Positions 26,148 to 34,891 are shown, counted from the stretch's first letter. The stretch is DNA of 64,000 nucleotides from JAIEOG01 sp964611895 (GCA_964611895.1 CAZTDN010000017.1:1-64000), one strand, 5' to 3'. Translations and numbers: made by a program. The notes: generated by a model not told the origin, from the sequence alone.

Positions 26148-27569
26148 ATGGAACGACACGGCGCAGCGCAACCCCATTCTCCTTCGCATACTGCCTCGCA
26201 ACCCGCAGTCCCGCTGCGCTTGGCGCGTCGCCCGAACTCTCGCGTTCAGCTAGCACGCAATATCCGCATCTCACTCACTGAAGGCTCGGCATTTAGTTTG
26301 ATGGTTGGCGTGGGAGAGACTTATCTCCCAGCATTCCTACTCTGGATGGGACTGGGAAATGTCGCAGCGGGCCTCATCACGACTCTTCCCATGCTCGCCG
26401 GATCTTGTCTGCAGCTCGTCGCTCCGTTCATGGTACAGCGCTTGGGCTCGTATCGACGTTGGGTACTAGTGGGCACGTCGATCCAAGGCCTGAGTTTTAT
26501 TCCCCTGATTGCCTGCGCTCTCGTCGGCAAATTGCCCCTGTGGATCGCATTTGCTTGTGCGTCGGTGTATTGGTCAGGTGGGCTAGGAGCCAGTGGCGCT
26601 TGGAATAGTTGGATGGGCACTCTCATTCCTCCTTCTGTTCAGGTGGGCTTTTTCACCAAGCGCACTCGGATCACGCAGGGCATGGTATTTGTTGGGTTTG
26701 CCCTGGGAGCTTTGGTGCTGCACGAAGTTCCCCGCTACGCCGATAAGAGTTGGGCCTTTGTCGCCATATTTTCGATCGCCTTTTTCTGCCGATTTTTTTC
26801 CGTTTATTGGTTGAGTCGACAAAGCGAACCCGTGTTCCCCTCCCGCATGGCTAGCCAGCGGTTCGGAATGCAGGAATTTTTTCATCGCCTCAGCCGCAAC
26901 CATGAACAGGGCAGGCTGTTTACGTACATGCTTTCGGTCACCTTTTCGGCGCATCTGGCAGCCCCCTTCTTTACGGCGTACATGCTCAGCGACATGAAGC
27001 TTTCTTACACTGCTTACGCTGTATTAATTGCGTGTTCCTACACAGCCAAGGTTTTGGCTATTCCGTTCTTTGGCAAGCTTGCCGGTCGCAAAGGCACGCG
27101 GCCTTTGCTCACTCTGGGTGGCTATGGGATCGTCCTGCTGCCCGTGCTTTGGTTGGTTTCCCATCACTACGGATACCTCATGGCACTGCAAGCGCTATCG
27201 GGTTTTACTTGGGGTGCGTACGAACTGGCCTCGCTGCTTTTGATCTGGGAGTTGGTCAAAGTAGAAGAGCGCACCTGTGCCATGACGACGTATAATCTGT
27301 GCAGTGCAGCTGCGATGAGCGCGGGAAGTTTGATCGGCGGATTCTTGCTCAGTAGTTTTGGGTCAGGTGCTTCTGCCTTTGTAGCGGTGTTTTTTCTCTC
27401 TACCTTTGCGCGAGGCGGTACCCTATTTCTCCTCAAAGGCATTGCACACCACCGCTACCCTCGCATTCCCTTTGCGTTGCGCGTACTCTCCATTCGTCCC
27501 GCCGCGGGCTTTTTGGCGTTCATCGCGATGGCCCCGTTTCGTCGCATAAGGCGTTCCAAGGTCGACTGA
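26148..27569 (+). CDS. MFS transporter
   Basis: The product is 473 residues with about twelve hydrophobic segments and a cytoplasmic N-terminal extension of about 40 residues rich in His, Pro and Arg. The layout fits the major facilitator superfamily: short basic loops between helices 2 and 3 (QRLGSYRRWV) and between helices 8 and 9 (GKLAGRKGTRPL), a long central loop (about 225-260) and a basic C-terminus (RRIRRSKVD). The substrate is not evident. There is no strong ribosome site before the ATG. It follows the REP-like repeat and precedes the sugar cassette at 27589, so sugar-related export is possible but unproven. Confidence 0.85.
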   Translation: MERHGAAQPHSPSHTASQPAVPLRLARRPNSRVQLARNIRISLTEGSAFSLMVGVGETYLPAFLLWMGLGNVAAGLITTLPMLAGSCLQLVAPFMVQRLGSYRRWVLVGTSIQGLSFIPLIACALVGKLPLWIAFACASVYWSGGLGASGAWNSWMGTLIPPSVQVGFFTKRTRITQGMVFVGFALGALVLHEVPRYADKSWAFVAIFSIAFFCRFFSVYWLSRQSEPVFPSRMASQRFGMQEFFHRLSRNHEQGRLFTYMLSVTFSAHLAAPFFTAYMLSDMKLSYTAYAVLIACSYTAKVLAIPFFGKLAGRKGTRPLLTLGGYGIVLLPVLWLVSHHYGYLMALQALSGFTWGAYELASLLLIWELVKVEERTCAMTTYNLCSAAAMSAGSLIGGFLLSSFGSGASAFVAVFFLSTFARGGTLFLLKGIAHHRYPRIPFALRVLSIRPAAGFLAFIAMAPFRRIRRSKVD

Positions 27570-27572
27570 CTT

Positions 27573-27588
27573 TGCTATACTCTGGGGC
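27573..27588 (+). promoter_or_regulatory. Extended -10 element before the C-methyltransferase gene
   Basis: TGCTATACT (27573-27581) is an extended -10-type element, and the ATG at 27589 follows after seven bases. Transcription would start at or next to the start codon. A weak -35 candidate (TTCCAA, 27554) lies 16 bases upstream. The identical nonamer precedes the Wzm gene at 40912. Confidence 0.5.
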
Positions 27589-28818
27589 ATGTCCTCTTCC
27601 TGTCGTTTGTGCACATCCGAGCTAACTCAGAGCGTCGTGGATCTGGGCCTTACACCACTGGCTAATTCCTACGTCCAACCGGATCAAGTCGATAAACAAG
27701 AAGTGTTTTTCCCGCTCCACGCCAAAGTCTGCCAGAGTTGTTGGCTGGTCCAAGTTCCAGAACTGCAGTCAGCGGCTTCTATTTTTGAAGACTACGCGTA
27801 TTTTTCTTCGTTTAGCGATAGCTGGGTGGAGCACGCAAAGCGCTACTCACAGAAGATGGTTCAAAGGTTGGGGTTGAGTTCCAGTTCTTTTGTGGTCGAA
27901 CTTGCGAGCAATGATGGGTATCTGCTCAAGCATTTTCAGGCCGAACATATCCCCTGTCTTGGGATTGAACCCGCTCGGAATGTCGCCAAAGCTGCGCAGG
28001 ATGCGGGCATTCCTACTCTGGTGGAGTTTTTCACCGAAGCTCTGGCCCATAAACTCGCGCAAGAAGGCAAGTCCGCCGACCTGATCGCCGCTAACAATGT
28101 GCTCGCGCAAGTACCCAACCTACTCGATTTCTGTCGAGGCATTGCCGCTCTGCTAAAACAAGATGGGGTGGTGACGGTGGAGTTTCCCCACTTGCTCAGG
28201 ACGCTCGAGGGTAATGAATTTGATACGGTTTATCACGAGCACTTTTCGTATTTTTCTTTTCATTCCGCAGAAAGAGCCTTTGCTCAGTGTGGAATTCGGC
28301 TTTTTGACGTTGAAGAATTGCCCACCCACGGTGGGAGCTTGCGCCTGTATGGCTGTTTAGCGTCGAGTACAAAGTACGCGCCAAGCCCTCAGGTGGAGAA
28401 TATCAAACTCCGCGAAGTACAGGCCGGACTTTTGGAATTGCAAACCTACACTTGTTTTCACGAACGTGTCGAAACCGTCAAACGAGAGTTTCTGCGATTT
28501 TTGATTGCTGCAAAGGAACAAGGAAAAACGGTGGCAGCTTACGGAGCACCAGCAAAAGGAAATACCTTGCTCAATTTCTGTGGGATCAAACGCGATTTCA
28601 TTTCGTATACCGTGGATCGCAATCCTCACAAACAGGGGTGTTACTTGCCAGGGAGCCGAATTCCCATTTTTGGCACTGAAAAAATTGCGCAGACTCGGCC
28701 AGATTACCTGGTGATCTTGCCTTGGAATTTGGCTGACGAAATCATTTCCCAATGCGCTTATATACGCCAGTGGGGGGGACGGTTTGTGATCCCCATCCCG
28801 CAGCTCACTGTCTTATGA
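27589..28818 (+). CDS. NDP-hexose C-methyltransferase-like (TylC3-type) enzyme
   Basis: The product is 409 residues in the three-part layout of sugar C-methyltransferases. An N-terminal zinc site (Cys5, Cys8, Cys48, Cys51) comes first. A SAM-binding core follows (VVELASNDGYLLKHF, then GIEPARN and VLAQVPNLLDFCRG). The C-terminal domain has the family signatures YHEHFSYFS, THGGSLRLY and AAYGAPAKGNTLLNF. Characterised relatives methylate C3 of NDP-4-keto-6-deoxysugars. The next three genes (3,5-epimerase-like, glucose-1-phosphate cytidylyltransferase, SDR) fit a CDP-branched-sugar pathway. The stop overlaps the next start (ATGA). Confidence 0.88.
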   Translation: MSSSCRLCTSELTQSVVDLGLTPLANSYVQPDQVDKQEVFFPLHAKVCQSCWLVQVPELQSAASIFEDYAYFSSFSDSWVEHAKRYSQKMVQRLGLSSSSFVVELASNDGYLLKHFQAEHIPCLGIEPARNVAKAAQDAGIPTLVEFFTEALAHKLAQEGKSADLIAANNVLAQVPNLLDFCRGIAALLKQDGVVTVEFPHLLRTLEGNEFDTVYHEHFSYFSFHSAERAFAQCGIRLFDVEELPTHGGSLRLYGCLASSTKYAPSPQVENIKLREVQAGLLELQTYTCFHERVETVKREFLRFLIAAKEQGKTVAAYGAPAKGNTLLNFCGIKRDFISYTVDRNPHKQGCYLPGSRIPIFGTEKIAQTRPDYLVILPWNLADEIISQCAYIRQWGGRFVIPIPQLTVL

Positions 28819-29336
28819 AGGTCCAATCCACGCGAATTCAGGGCGCCCACCTAATCGAATTGGAACGAATAGAAGATGCACGGGGTTTTTTTGCACGTAG
28901 TTGGTGCCGGGAGGAGTTTCACAAAGCAGGTCTAAACGCGGAGCTCGCCCAGTGCAGCGTTTCGTACAATCATCTGGCCGGAACATTGCGTGGTCTGCAC
29001 TACCAGGCCGACCCTCATGGAGAAACCAAACTCGTTCGCTGCACTCGAGGCCGTATCTTTGATGTCCTGGTAGATCTTCGCGAGGGGTCCACCTCGTTTG
29101 GGCAGTGGCAAGCATTTGAGCTCAACGAATCTAACCATACAGCGCTCTACATCCCGCCCGGAATCGCGCACGGATTTCAGACTTTAGTCGACGGGACCGA
29201 GGTCTTTTACCAAATGTCCGATCCCTACGTTCCTGATGCAGCGCGCACGGTTTATTGGAATGACGCGCGGTTCTCCATTCCTTGGCCGATTCCCCGCCCG
29301 ATTCTCTCAGAAAAAGATCGTGGGAATAGCGCTTAG
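28815..29336 (+). CDS. dTDP-4-dehydrorhamnose 3,5-epimerase-like protein
   Basis: The product is about 173 residues and a cupin of the RmlC family. ATG 28815 overlaps the methyltransferase stop by four bases; a longer in-frame start inside that gene is rejected. Visible signatures are EDARGFFARSWCREEF, the RGLHYQ motif with the catalytic His, LVRCTRGRIFDVLVDLR and YIPPGIAHGFQTL. RmlC-type enzymes epimerise 4-keto-6-deoxysugars. Next to a cytidylyltransferase and a C-methyltransferase it probably acts on a CDP-linked keto sugar rather than dTDP-rhamnose, since no rmlA, rmlB or rmlD is seen here. Confidence 0.9.
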   Translation: MKVQSTRIQGAHLIELERIEDARGFFARSWCREEFHKAGLNAELAQCSVSYNHLAGTLRGLHYQADPHGETKLVRCTRGRIFDVLVDLREGSTSFGQWQAFELNESNHTALYIPPGIAHGFQTLVDGTEVFYQMSDPYVPDAARTVYWNDARFSIPWPIPRPILSEKDRGNSA

Positions 29337-29345
29337 GGTTTGGTT

Positions 29346-29360
29346 TGGTATAATTTACCC
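29346..29360 (+). promoter_or_regulatory. Extended -10 element before rfbF
   Basis: TGGTATAAT (29346-29354) is a near-consensus extended -10. The GTG at 29361 follows six bases later, which would make an internal cassette promoter and a leaderless transcript. No Shine-Dalgarno sequence lies in the six intervening bases (TTACCC). Confidence 0.5.
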
Positions 29361-30248
29361 GTGCTAAACACCGCTTCCGTTCCCGTCTTTATACTGGCAG
29401 GGGGCTATGGCACGCGCATTTCTGAAGAGTCTCAGTTCAAACCCAAGCCCATGATCGAAGTCGGGGGAATCCCCATCTTGGTGCACATCATGCGGCACTA
29501 TTACGCTCACGGGTTTAATAATTTCATCATCTGCGCGGGCTATAAAGCCGTCGAAATCAAAAAGTACTTCATGTACTACCAAGTGCTCCATAACGATTTG
29601 GACATGGATCATCGTGTGTCATTCGACGAAGCCTGGAAGTTTTCCGAGAGTGAATCCACACAGGAAAAATGGAGAGTCCGCGTTCTGGACACTGGACTCA
29701 ACACCATGACCGGCGGTCGGATCGGAAAAGCGATCAAGGCCGTCGCCCGTAGCGAAAGTTTTGAGCACTTTGCCGTAACGTATGGGGATGGATTGTCCGA
29801 CGTCGATCTCCGCAGAGAGTTGGATTTTCACCAGCTGCACGGAAGAATCGGAACCGTCCTGGGAGTGAAGAACTACGCTCGGTACGGAGAACTCAGCACG
29901 GGCGAGAATGGGGTGGTGAGGTCGTTTCTCGAAAAGCCCGAAGACAAACAAGGTTTTATTAACGGCGGTTTCTTTTTCTTTCGTAGAGGGTTTGAAGCGC
30001 TATTGTCCGCCGACGAAAGTCTAGTTTTGGAGCGCGAACCGTTGATGAAGCTGGCGGCCCAAGGCGAATTGCGGTTTTACCGTCACTTGGGTTTCTGGCA
30101 CGCCATGGACACGCTGCGCGATCGGATGACTTTGGAAAAAAAGTGGGCGGAGGGAGACGCTCCTTGGGTGCCCCGATCAGCACACTTCCCAGAGAAGGCT
30201 CAAGGGAATTCTAATGAACAGCCCCATGAAAATTCTCATCACAGGTAA
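29361..30248 (+). CDS. rfbF: Glucose-1-phosphate cytidylyltransferase
   Basis: The product is about 295 residues and makes CDP-glucose from CTP and glucose 1-phosphate. It shows the nucleotidyltransferase loop FILAGGYGTRISEESQFKPK, followed by MIEVGGIPILVHIM, then TGLNTMTGGRI, FAVTYGDGLSDVD and FINGGFFFF, all typical of RfbF/DdhA. GTG 29361 is chosen because it gives the usual short N-terminus; a TTG at 29340 is possible but sits too close to its AGGG. The last 35 bases overlap the following SDR gene in another frame, giving a His/Asn-rich tail. It supplies the CDP-sugar for this cassette. Confidence 0.93.
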   Translation: MLNTASVPVFILAGGYGTRISEESQFKPKPMIEVGGIPILVHIMRHYYAHGFNNFIICAGYKAVEIKKYFMYYQVLHNDLDMDHRVSFDEAWKFSESESTQEKWRVRVLDTGLNTMTGGRIGKAIKAVARSESFEHFAVTYGDGLSDVDLRRELDFHQLHGRIGTVLGVKNYARYGELSTGENGVVRSFLEKPEDKQGFINGGFFFFRRGFEALLSADESLVLEREPLMKLAAQGELRFYRHLGFWHAMDTLRDRMTLEKKWAEGDAPWVPRSAHFPEKAQGNSNEQPHENSHHR

Positions 30249-31266
30249 TCAAGGATACTTGGGCCCTGTGGTGTGCCGCCACCTACGCGAGGCATTGCCG
30301 CAGGCTCGTCTCATAGGATTCGACACCGGCTATTTCAAAGACTGCTACACTGTCAAAACGCTTACTCGCCTAGAGAGACCTCACGAGCAAGTGGAGGGTG
30401 ATGTCCGCCACTTTCCGGCGGCATTGCTCAAAGGGGTCGACGCCGTCTTGCATCTGGCTGCGATATCCAATGATCCTATGGGCAAACAGTTTGAAAAGGC
30501 GACTCTTGAAGTCAACTACGAGTCTTCCGTATCGTTGGCGACGCTGGCAAAACAAAAAGGAGTTGGGCGGTTTGTCTTTGCTTCGAGTTGCAGTGTGTAT
30601 GGAATAGATGACGGTACTTTGAAAAGTGAGCAATCTTCCATTCACCCCCTTTCGGCTTATGCTCAGTCCAAGACGCGGTCTGAGGAAAAACTTGCAACGC
30701 TTGCGGATTCTGGCTTTTCGGTGACCGCACTTCGGTTCGCAACGGCCTGTGGATTTTCGCCCAGGTGTCGGCTCGATTTGGTGCTGAACGATTTTGTTGC
30801 CTCTGCCTTGTCTCACGGCAAAATCACGTTACTGAGTGACGGGACTCCTTGGAGACCACTGATTCACGTGGGAGATATGGCCCGCGCGATGGAGTGGGCA
30901 CTTTGTCGCACGGGTGGACCCGCATTTCTAGCGTTGAACGCTGGCAGTCGAAAGTGGAACTATCAAGTAAAGGAGCTTGCGCAGGCGGTTTCCGAACGAG
31001 TGGGGCGTGTTCCCGTTGAGCTCAAGTCCGACGCCGGTCCGGACAAGCGTTCTTATCGTGTGGATTTCAGCCTATTTGAAAAGTTTGCTCCCCATCACCA
31101 GCCCAAGTGGACACTCGCTGCTGCAATCGATGATTTAGTTCAGGGGCTGAAGCCTGTGATCTCCAAGGGCATGGACATTCGTGCTTCGGAGTACGTGCGG
31201 CTCAATGTGCTGTCTCAATTAATGGGCGCGCAGCAAATCGACGCCAATCTAAACTGGATCCGCTAG
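30214..31266 (+). CDS. NAD-dependent sugar epimerase/dehydratase (extended SDR)
   Basis: The product is 350 residues. It has the dinucleotide loop GNQGYLG, HLAAISNDPMG, FASSCSVYG with its catalytic Ser, the Tyr-Lys pair in SAYAQSK, LRFATACG and PWRPLIHVGDMARAM. The GNxGYxGP start and the ISNDPMG block define a group of extended SDRs often found next to cytidylyltransferase and C-methyltransferase genes. It lacks the GHTGFKG motif of CDP-glucose 4,6-dehydratase, so that step is not accounted for in this window. AAGGGAA precedes ATG 30214 by about seven bases. The 3' end overlaps the convergent PhyH gene by 18 bases. Confidence 0.88.
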   Translation: MNSPMKILITGNQGYLGPVVCRHLREALPQARLIGFDTGYFKDCYTVKTLTRLERPHEQVEGDVRHFPAALLKGVDAVLHLAAISNDPMGKQFEKATLEVNYESSVSLATLAKQKGVGRFVFASSCSVYGIDDGTLKSEQSSIHPLSAYAQSKTRSEEKLATLADSGFSVTALRFATACGFSPRCRLDLVLNDFVASALSHGKITLLSDGTPWRPLIHVGDMARAMEWALCRTGGPAFLALNAGSRKWNYQVKELAQAVSERVGRVPVELKSDAGPDKRSYRVDFSLFEKFAPHHQPKWTLAAAIDDLVQGLKPVISKGMDIRASEYVRLNVLSQLMGAQQIDANLNWIR

Positions 31267-32118
31267 TTCCGGCGTGTAGGGTACCAAGAGCTCCGGGTGA
31301 TGATCCGCAAAGCTCTTGCCGTGTGCATAAGATTTGGGCCAGCCCATGCGGATGCCGGTTTCTTCTTGGAAATTAAACCACCGTATCTGCATCGACCACC
31401 GGGTGAGAGCGCTCTGGTTGAGCGAGGAACCGTGAATCACTAAAAAGTCGGCGATGAGCAGGTCGCCGAGCTCCAAAAGAGGGGCAGACTGTTTGTACCG
31501 CGCAAGAATCCGTCTCTCATCAACGATACGAAGCGCGGTTCCATAGCGAGTGGTATTGAAAGCGTGCGAATTGCCAGCTGGGGAAGTTACCGGGAGCAAG
31601 CCGGCTTTTTGAGAGCCATGGCAGACCTTAACCGGTCCAAGTTCCGGAGTCATGGCGCGAAGGGGGCTCCACATCACCACCCCATCGAGGCTGCGCATGT
31701 GCCCGTGATAGTCCTGGTGCCAGCCAGTTAAAAAATCGGTTTCTCCTGGATTGTCCATGCGGATGCCGCACCCACGATCCACTACGCCTACCAGGTCCGT
31801 TGCCCGCAGGGCTTTCATGAGTTTTTCATTTTTCTCGTTCGCAGCGAGACGCAAGAACGCGGGAACTTGCTTGACGGCATCGTATATTTCCGCGCCGATG
31901 GCGCGATCTTTTTGTAAGAGTTTAAGGTAGCCGTCGTCAAAACTCTCCAGGGAAAAAGGGGCCTGAGTATGATCGACGGAGTATTTCCTCAGGCATATGC
32001 CGATGATGGAGTGGATAGTTTTCAGAATAGGGGCGATTTCTTTTTCGACGTCATAAACCCCTTTGAGGAGTATGAAACCATCTTCTTCAAATCGAGCGCG
32101 ATCCGAGGGAGTGAGCAT
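31249..32118 (-). CDS. Phytanoyl-CoA dioxygenase (PhyH)-family oxygenase
   Basis: The product is 289 residues and an Fe(II)/2-oxoglutarate oxygenase by motif. The HxD pair is His134 and Asp136 in GWHQDYHGHM, the distal His is about residue 229 in FLVIHGSSLNQS, and the 2-oxoglutarate-binding Arg is expected in TRWSMQIRW. Family members hydroxylate small molecules, including sugars and lipids in natural-product clusters. It lies between sugar cassettes and is divergent from the methyltransferase at 32169, so a sugar or lipid substituent is the likely substrate, but this is inference. The C-terminus overlaps the SDR gene. Confidence 0.85.
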   Translation of the reverse strand: MLTPSDRARFEEDGFILLKGVYDVEKEIAPILKTIHSIIGICLRKYSVDHTQAPFSLESFDDGYLKLLQKDRAIGAEIYDAVKQVPAFLRLAANEKNEKLMKALRATDLVGVVDRGCGIRMDNPGETDFLTGWHQDYHGHMRSLDGVVMWSPLRAMTPELGPVKVCHGSQKAGLLPVTSPAGNSHAFNTTRYGTALRIVDERRILARYKQSAPLLELGDLLIADFLVIHGSSLNQSALTRWSMQIRWFNFQEETGIRMGWPKSYAHGKSFADHHPELLVPYTPELADPV

Positions 32119-32168
32119 GCGCTTATTTTAGCAGCGTGTGCTATGTTTGTCTGCGGGGGGACTGCAGC

Positions 32169-32820
32169 ATGCCGGCACCAGAGAAGTTCGACGCGATTTC
32201 GGCTGAGTTAGAGCGCCACTATTCGTCTACTTTCAAAACGCATGGCGCTACTAGTCAAGGGGTGGATTGGGGCCCCGAAGAGCGCGCTTTAATGCGATAT
32301 GACAAAATGCTCGAAGTCATTCCTACGTCGCTTTGGGAGTCTGACACTCCAGTGCAATTATTGGATGTGGGCTGTGGGTTTGGTGGATTGNNNNNNNNNN
32401 AGAGCTGTCGAGCAAGGTTTAGCGTTGGACTATACCGGCCTGGATGTGTCCTTGCCTATGATCGAAAAAGGGCGAGAACTCTTTCCTCAAGCGCAGTGGG
32501 CCGTGGGGGATGTCCTGCGTTGGGGGGCCGAGGAACAATACGATTTCGTGGTTTGTAATGGCATTCTCACTCAGAAACTCGACACACCGTTTGAAGACAT
32601 GTTGGCTTATAGCAATGCCGTGATTGAAAAGCTTTACCTGCTCTGTCGAAAAGGTACGGCATTTAATATCATGACGACGCATGTGAACTTCCAAGTGGAC
32701 AATCTTTTTTACCGCAATCCGACAGAGCTAATGGGGTATTGCTTGCACAAGCTCACCCGCAAAGTGCGAATCGATCATAGTTACCCGCTCTATGAGTACA
32801 CCACTTATCTCTACAAATAA
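32169..32820 (+). CDS. Class I SAM-dependent methyltransferase (split by assembly gap)
   Basis: This is a small methyltransferase. The first part (MPAPEKFDAISAEL to LLDVGCGFGGL) ends exactly at a 10-N gap; the second part (RAVEQGLALDYTGLDVSLPM onward) is open in a different phase up to TAA at 32820. Both halves belong to one Rossmann SAM-binding domain: DVGCGFGGL is motif I and YTGLDVS is the strand-2 acidic end. The phase change disappears if the true gap is a multiple of three, and motif spacing suggests about three missing residues. It is therefore an intact gene with an assembly flaw, not a pseudogene. It is divergent from the PhyH gene. The substrate is unknown. Confidence 0.8.
32391..32400. 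other. Assembly gap (10 N)
   Basis: Ten undetermined bases lie inside the methyltransferase gene, between codon boundaries on both sides. The coding phase on the two sides requires the real gap to be a multiple of three, so the N count is not the true length. Confidence 0.95.
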
Positions 32821-32822
32821 TA

Positions 32823-32892
32823 CATTCGGTACGCGCTACCTTTTTAACAAAAGGTAGCGCGTACCGAATGAAAAAAAGTAACCGCGTACCTG
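32823..32892. repeat. REP-like hairpin, second copy
   Basis: A perfect 22-base inverted repeat (arms 32823-32844 and 32849-32870, loop TAAC) is built on GGTACGCGCTACC and GGTAGCGCGTACC. It is followed by a diverged unit (AACCGCGTACCTG, 32880-32892). It begins two bases after the methyltransferase stop. The arm core differs from the copy at 25995 by compensating changes that keep pairing perfect, so selection on the hairpin is likely. Confidence 0.85.
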
Positions 32893-32976
32893 TGTCAGGG
32901 GCGTCGGCCAAGACTGTCAGGCGCGCCGCACAAAACAGGCAGGGCAGGCGAGTTTTTCTTGGCACCTGGGTTGCAG

Positions 32977-32988
32977 TACTATCGGCTC
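32977..32988 (+). promoter_or_regulatory. -10-like box before the barrel protein gene
   Basis: TACTAT (32977-32982) lies six bases before the ATG at 32989. This matches the close spacing seen at several other genes here and would give a leaderless start. It is a four-of-six match to the consensus only. Confidence 0.3.
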
Positions 32989-33762
32989 ATGATGAAATTC
33001 CAAATGTTTCGAAAGACCGTCCCTTTGGTTCTATCGAGTTTTATTTTCGCCACGATTTCTTGGAGCGCTCGAGCAGATACGTACAACTTCTTTTTCGAGC
33101 CCAAGAAGAAGGGAGCGGCCGTCGAAGAACACGAGGAGGGGATGCCTACCCCGGTTCCTCCTGTGACCACCACGACTGCCGCTCCCCAAGGACAACCGAT
33201 TATCATCAATAATAATCTCAGCGCCCCCACCGTCACGCCGAGTCCGAGCCCGATGCCGGTGCCTATGGCACCCTCTCCCGCTCCAGCGCAGAATCTCGTC
33301 GGAGAGTTCGATCTGGGGGGCAAGTGGGGACTGGAGTTCTCTGGGATTTCTACCCCCAAACCGGATTTGATCGCACAAGAAGATTATTCCGTGCATTACA
33401 CAAAACCCAAGGTGGCAGGCCTCATGCTCTCGCTCACGTACCGAGTTTTGCCCGCCCTGGGGGCTCGCCTCTATGGAGGCATTTTTCGCCGGGTGGCCAA
33501 AGAGGGAAACTCCGACGAGCTCCCCTTGTTTGGTGCCGATGCCGATTTTTATCCGGTGCGGTTCGGCTGGGCGCCAGTCAATTTTATCGAGCTAGGCTTA
33601 CTCGCCGGGGTGAACAACATCGGGTCAGAAGCGTCAAGGTTGTCGGGCCACGTTGGGATTCGAGCCAATGCCAACCTGAGTCAGGCGTTTGGAGTGACGG
33701 GTTCGGTGCGGCTATCCACGAGCTTTGTCGTTGCGGAGTTTGGTCTAGTTTCGCGCTTGTGA
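32989..33762 (+). CDS. Predicted outer-membrane beta-barrel protein
   Basis: The product is about 257 residues with a signal peptide ending ISWSARA (cleavage near residue 30). An acidic and then Pro/Thr/Ser-rich linker (about 45-105, including PTPVPPVTTTTAAPQG) follows. The C-terminal 150 residues show alternating hydrophobic/polar strands and Gly-Tyr turns (LMLSLTYRVLPALGARLYGG) and end in an F-x-L-V-S-R-L strand, consistent with an eight-stranded barrel. The Pro-rich linker could cross peptidoglycan. No family name is assigned. The 3' end overlaps the convergent aminotransferase gene by 82 bases, so both C-termini are encoded in antisense DNA. Confidence 0.72.
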   Translation: MMKFQMFRKTVPLVLSSFIFATISWSARADTYNFFFEPKKKGAAVEEHEEGMPTPVPPVTTTTAAPQGQPIIINNNLSAPTVTPSPSPMPVPMAPSPAPAQNLVGEFDLGGKWGLEFSGISTPKPDLIAQEDYSVHYTKPKVAGLMLSLTYRVLPALGARLYGGIFRRVAKEGNSDELPLFGADADFYPVRFGWAPVNFIELGLLAGVNNIGSEASRLSGHVGIRANANLSQAFGVTGSVRLSTSFVVAEFGLVSRL

Positions 33763-34889
33763 CCCGCAGACAGGATCTTTCTGAGCGCACCACAAACGTG
33801 GTCGACTTGATCTTCGGTCAAGCACAAAGCGGAGGGCAGGTTGATCCCCGTCTGGCTCACTGCATACGCCACGCGGTTTTGTGAACTCGCACGCGTGCTT
33901 TCTGCAGTGCCGCTATAAGCTTGTTGAGCACTTAAGGGTGTAAAAAAAGGCCGCGTATCAATTCCTGCTTCGGATAGCTTGCCCATCAGAGTGACTTTGT
34001 CCAATCCATAGGTTCGATCTACTACTACCGTCGACATCCAGTAAGCATTTTCGACGCCGTCCAATTGGGAGTTGAGCTGAAGTCCCGGTACGCCCTGGAG
34101 CCGTTGCTGGTACCAAGAAAATATTTGCCGTTTCTTAGCCACCAGTTCCGCCAAGCGTTCAGTTTGCGCTAGGCCCATTGCCGCCTGGGTGGCGCTCATT
34201 CGGTATTTGAACGCCACTTCAGAATTCAGGAAAAGCTTGCTCCCCGGATCGCGTCCATGATCTCTTAAGAACAAAACCCGATCGCGTAGAGCCGAGTCGT
34301 CGGTGCAGAGCATTCCACCTTCGCCCGTGGTGAGAGTTTTGGATCCGTGAAAACTAAACGTAGCCGCCCTACCGAAACTTCCAGCGGGTTGCCCTTGAAA
34401 CTTTGCACCCACGGCTTGGGCTGCATCTTCAAGGAGGAGGATTCCGCGCTGATCGCAAAGCGCCTGAAGCTGGGAATAGTTTGGCATTCCGCCGTAGAGA
34501 TCGACCGCGATCACCGCTTTGGTCTTTGGAGTTAAGCAAGACTCGACGCTATCAGCGTTCAAGCACCAGCTTACCCGATCGATATCCGCAAAAACGGCTT
34601 CGGCGCCGACATAGCGCACTGGAGCTGCTGTCGCAATCCAAGTGCATTCGGGAACAATTACTTCATCACCTGGTCCCACCCCCAGTGCGACCAGTGCGAG
34701 GTGGATCGCCGAAGTGCAATGCGGCAGAGCAATCGCAAAACGTGTGCCGACGGTTTGGGCAAAGAGCGCTTCAAACCGGTTGTGGTAACTTGCGGCGTTG
34801 TCGTACCACGCGTTCTGTGCCGCATCGGCGACATACTCGACTTCTCTCTCGGTGATCCAAGGTCCTGCTACAGGGATACGTTTAGACAT
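33681..34889 (-). CDS. DegT/DnrJ/EryC1-family sugar aminotransferase
   Basis: The product is 402 residues and a PLP-dependent aminotransferase that converts NDP-ketosugars to aminosugars. PLP Lys184 is in SFHGSKTLTTGEGG, with Asp155 in LLLEDAAQAVGA and the GTRFAIALPHCTSAIHLAL phosphate-binding region. The C-terminal 25 residues beyond the usual end are hydrophilic and encoded in the overlap with the barrel gene. It starts two bases after the CmcI-type gene stop and ends a four-gene minus-strand operon (formyltransferase, WbqC, CmcI-type, aminotransferase). An N-formylated aminosugar is the likely product. Confidence 0.92.
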   Translation of the reverse strand: MSKRIPVAGPWITEREVEYVADAAQNAWYDNAASYHNRFEALFAQTVGTRFAIALPHCTSAIHLALVALGVGPGDEVIVPECTWIATAAPVRYVGAEAVFADIDRVSWCLNADSVESCLTPKTKAVIAVDLYGGMPNYSQLQALCDQRGILLLEDAAQAVGAKFQGQPAGSFGRAATFSFHGSKTLTTGEGGMLCTDDSALRDRVLFLRDHGRDPGSKLFLNSEVAFKYRMSATQAAMGLAQTERLAELVAKKRQIFSWYQQRLQGVPGLQLNSQLDGVENAYWMSTVVVDRTYGLDKVTLMGKLSEAGIDTRPFFTPLSAQQAYSGTAESTRASSQNRVAYAVSQTGINLPSALCLTEDQVDHVCGALRKILSAGHKRETRPNSATTKLVDSRTEPVTPNA

Positions 34890-34891
34890 TC

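Noticed and set aside
32169..32820. Apparent frameshifted methyltransferase pseudogene
   Set aside because: The phase change coincides exactly with a 10-N assembly gap; both halves keep conserved motifs and would be in frame with a gap that is a multiple of three.
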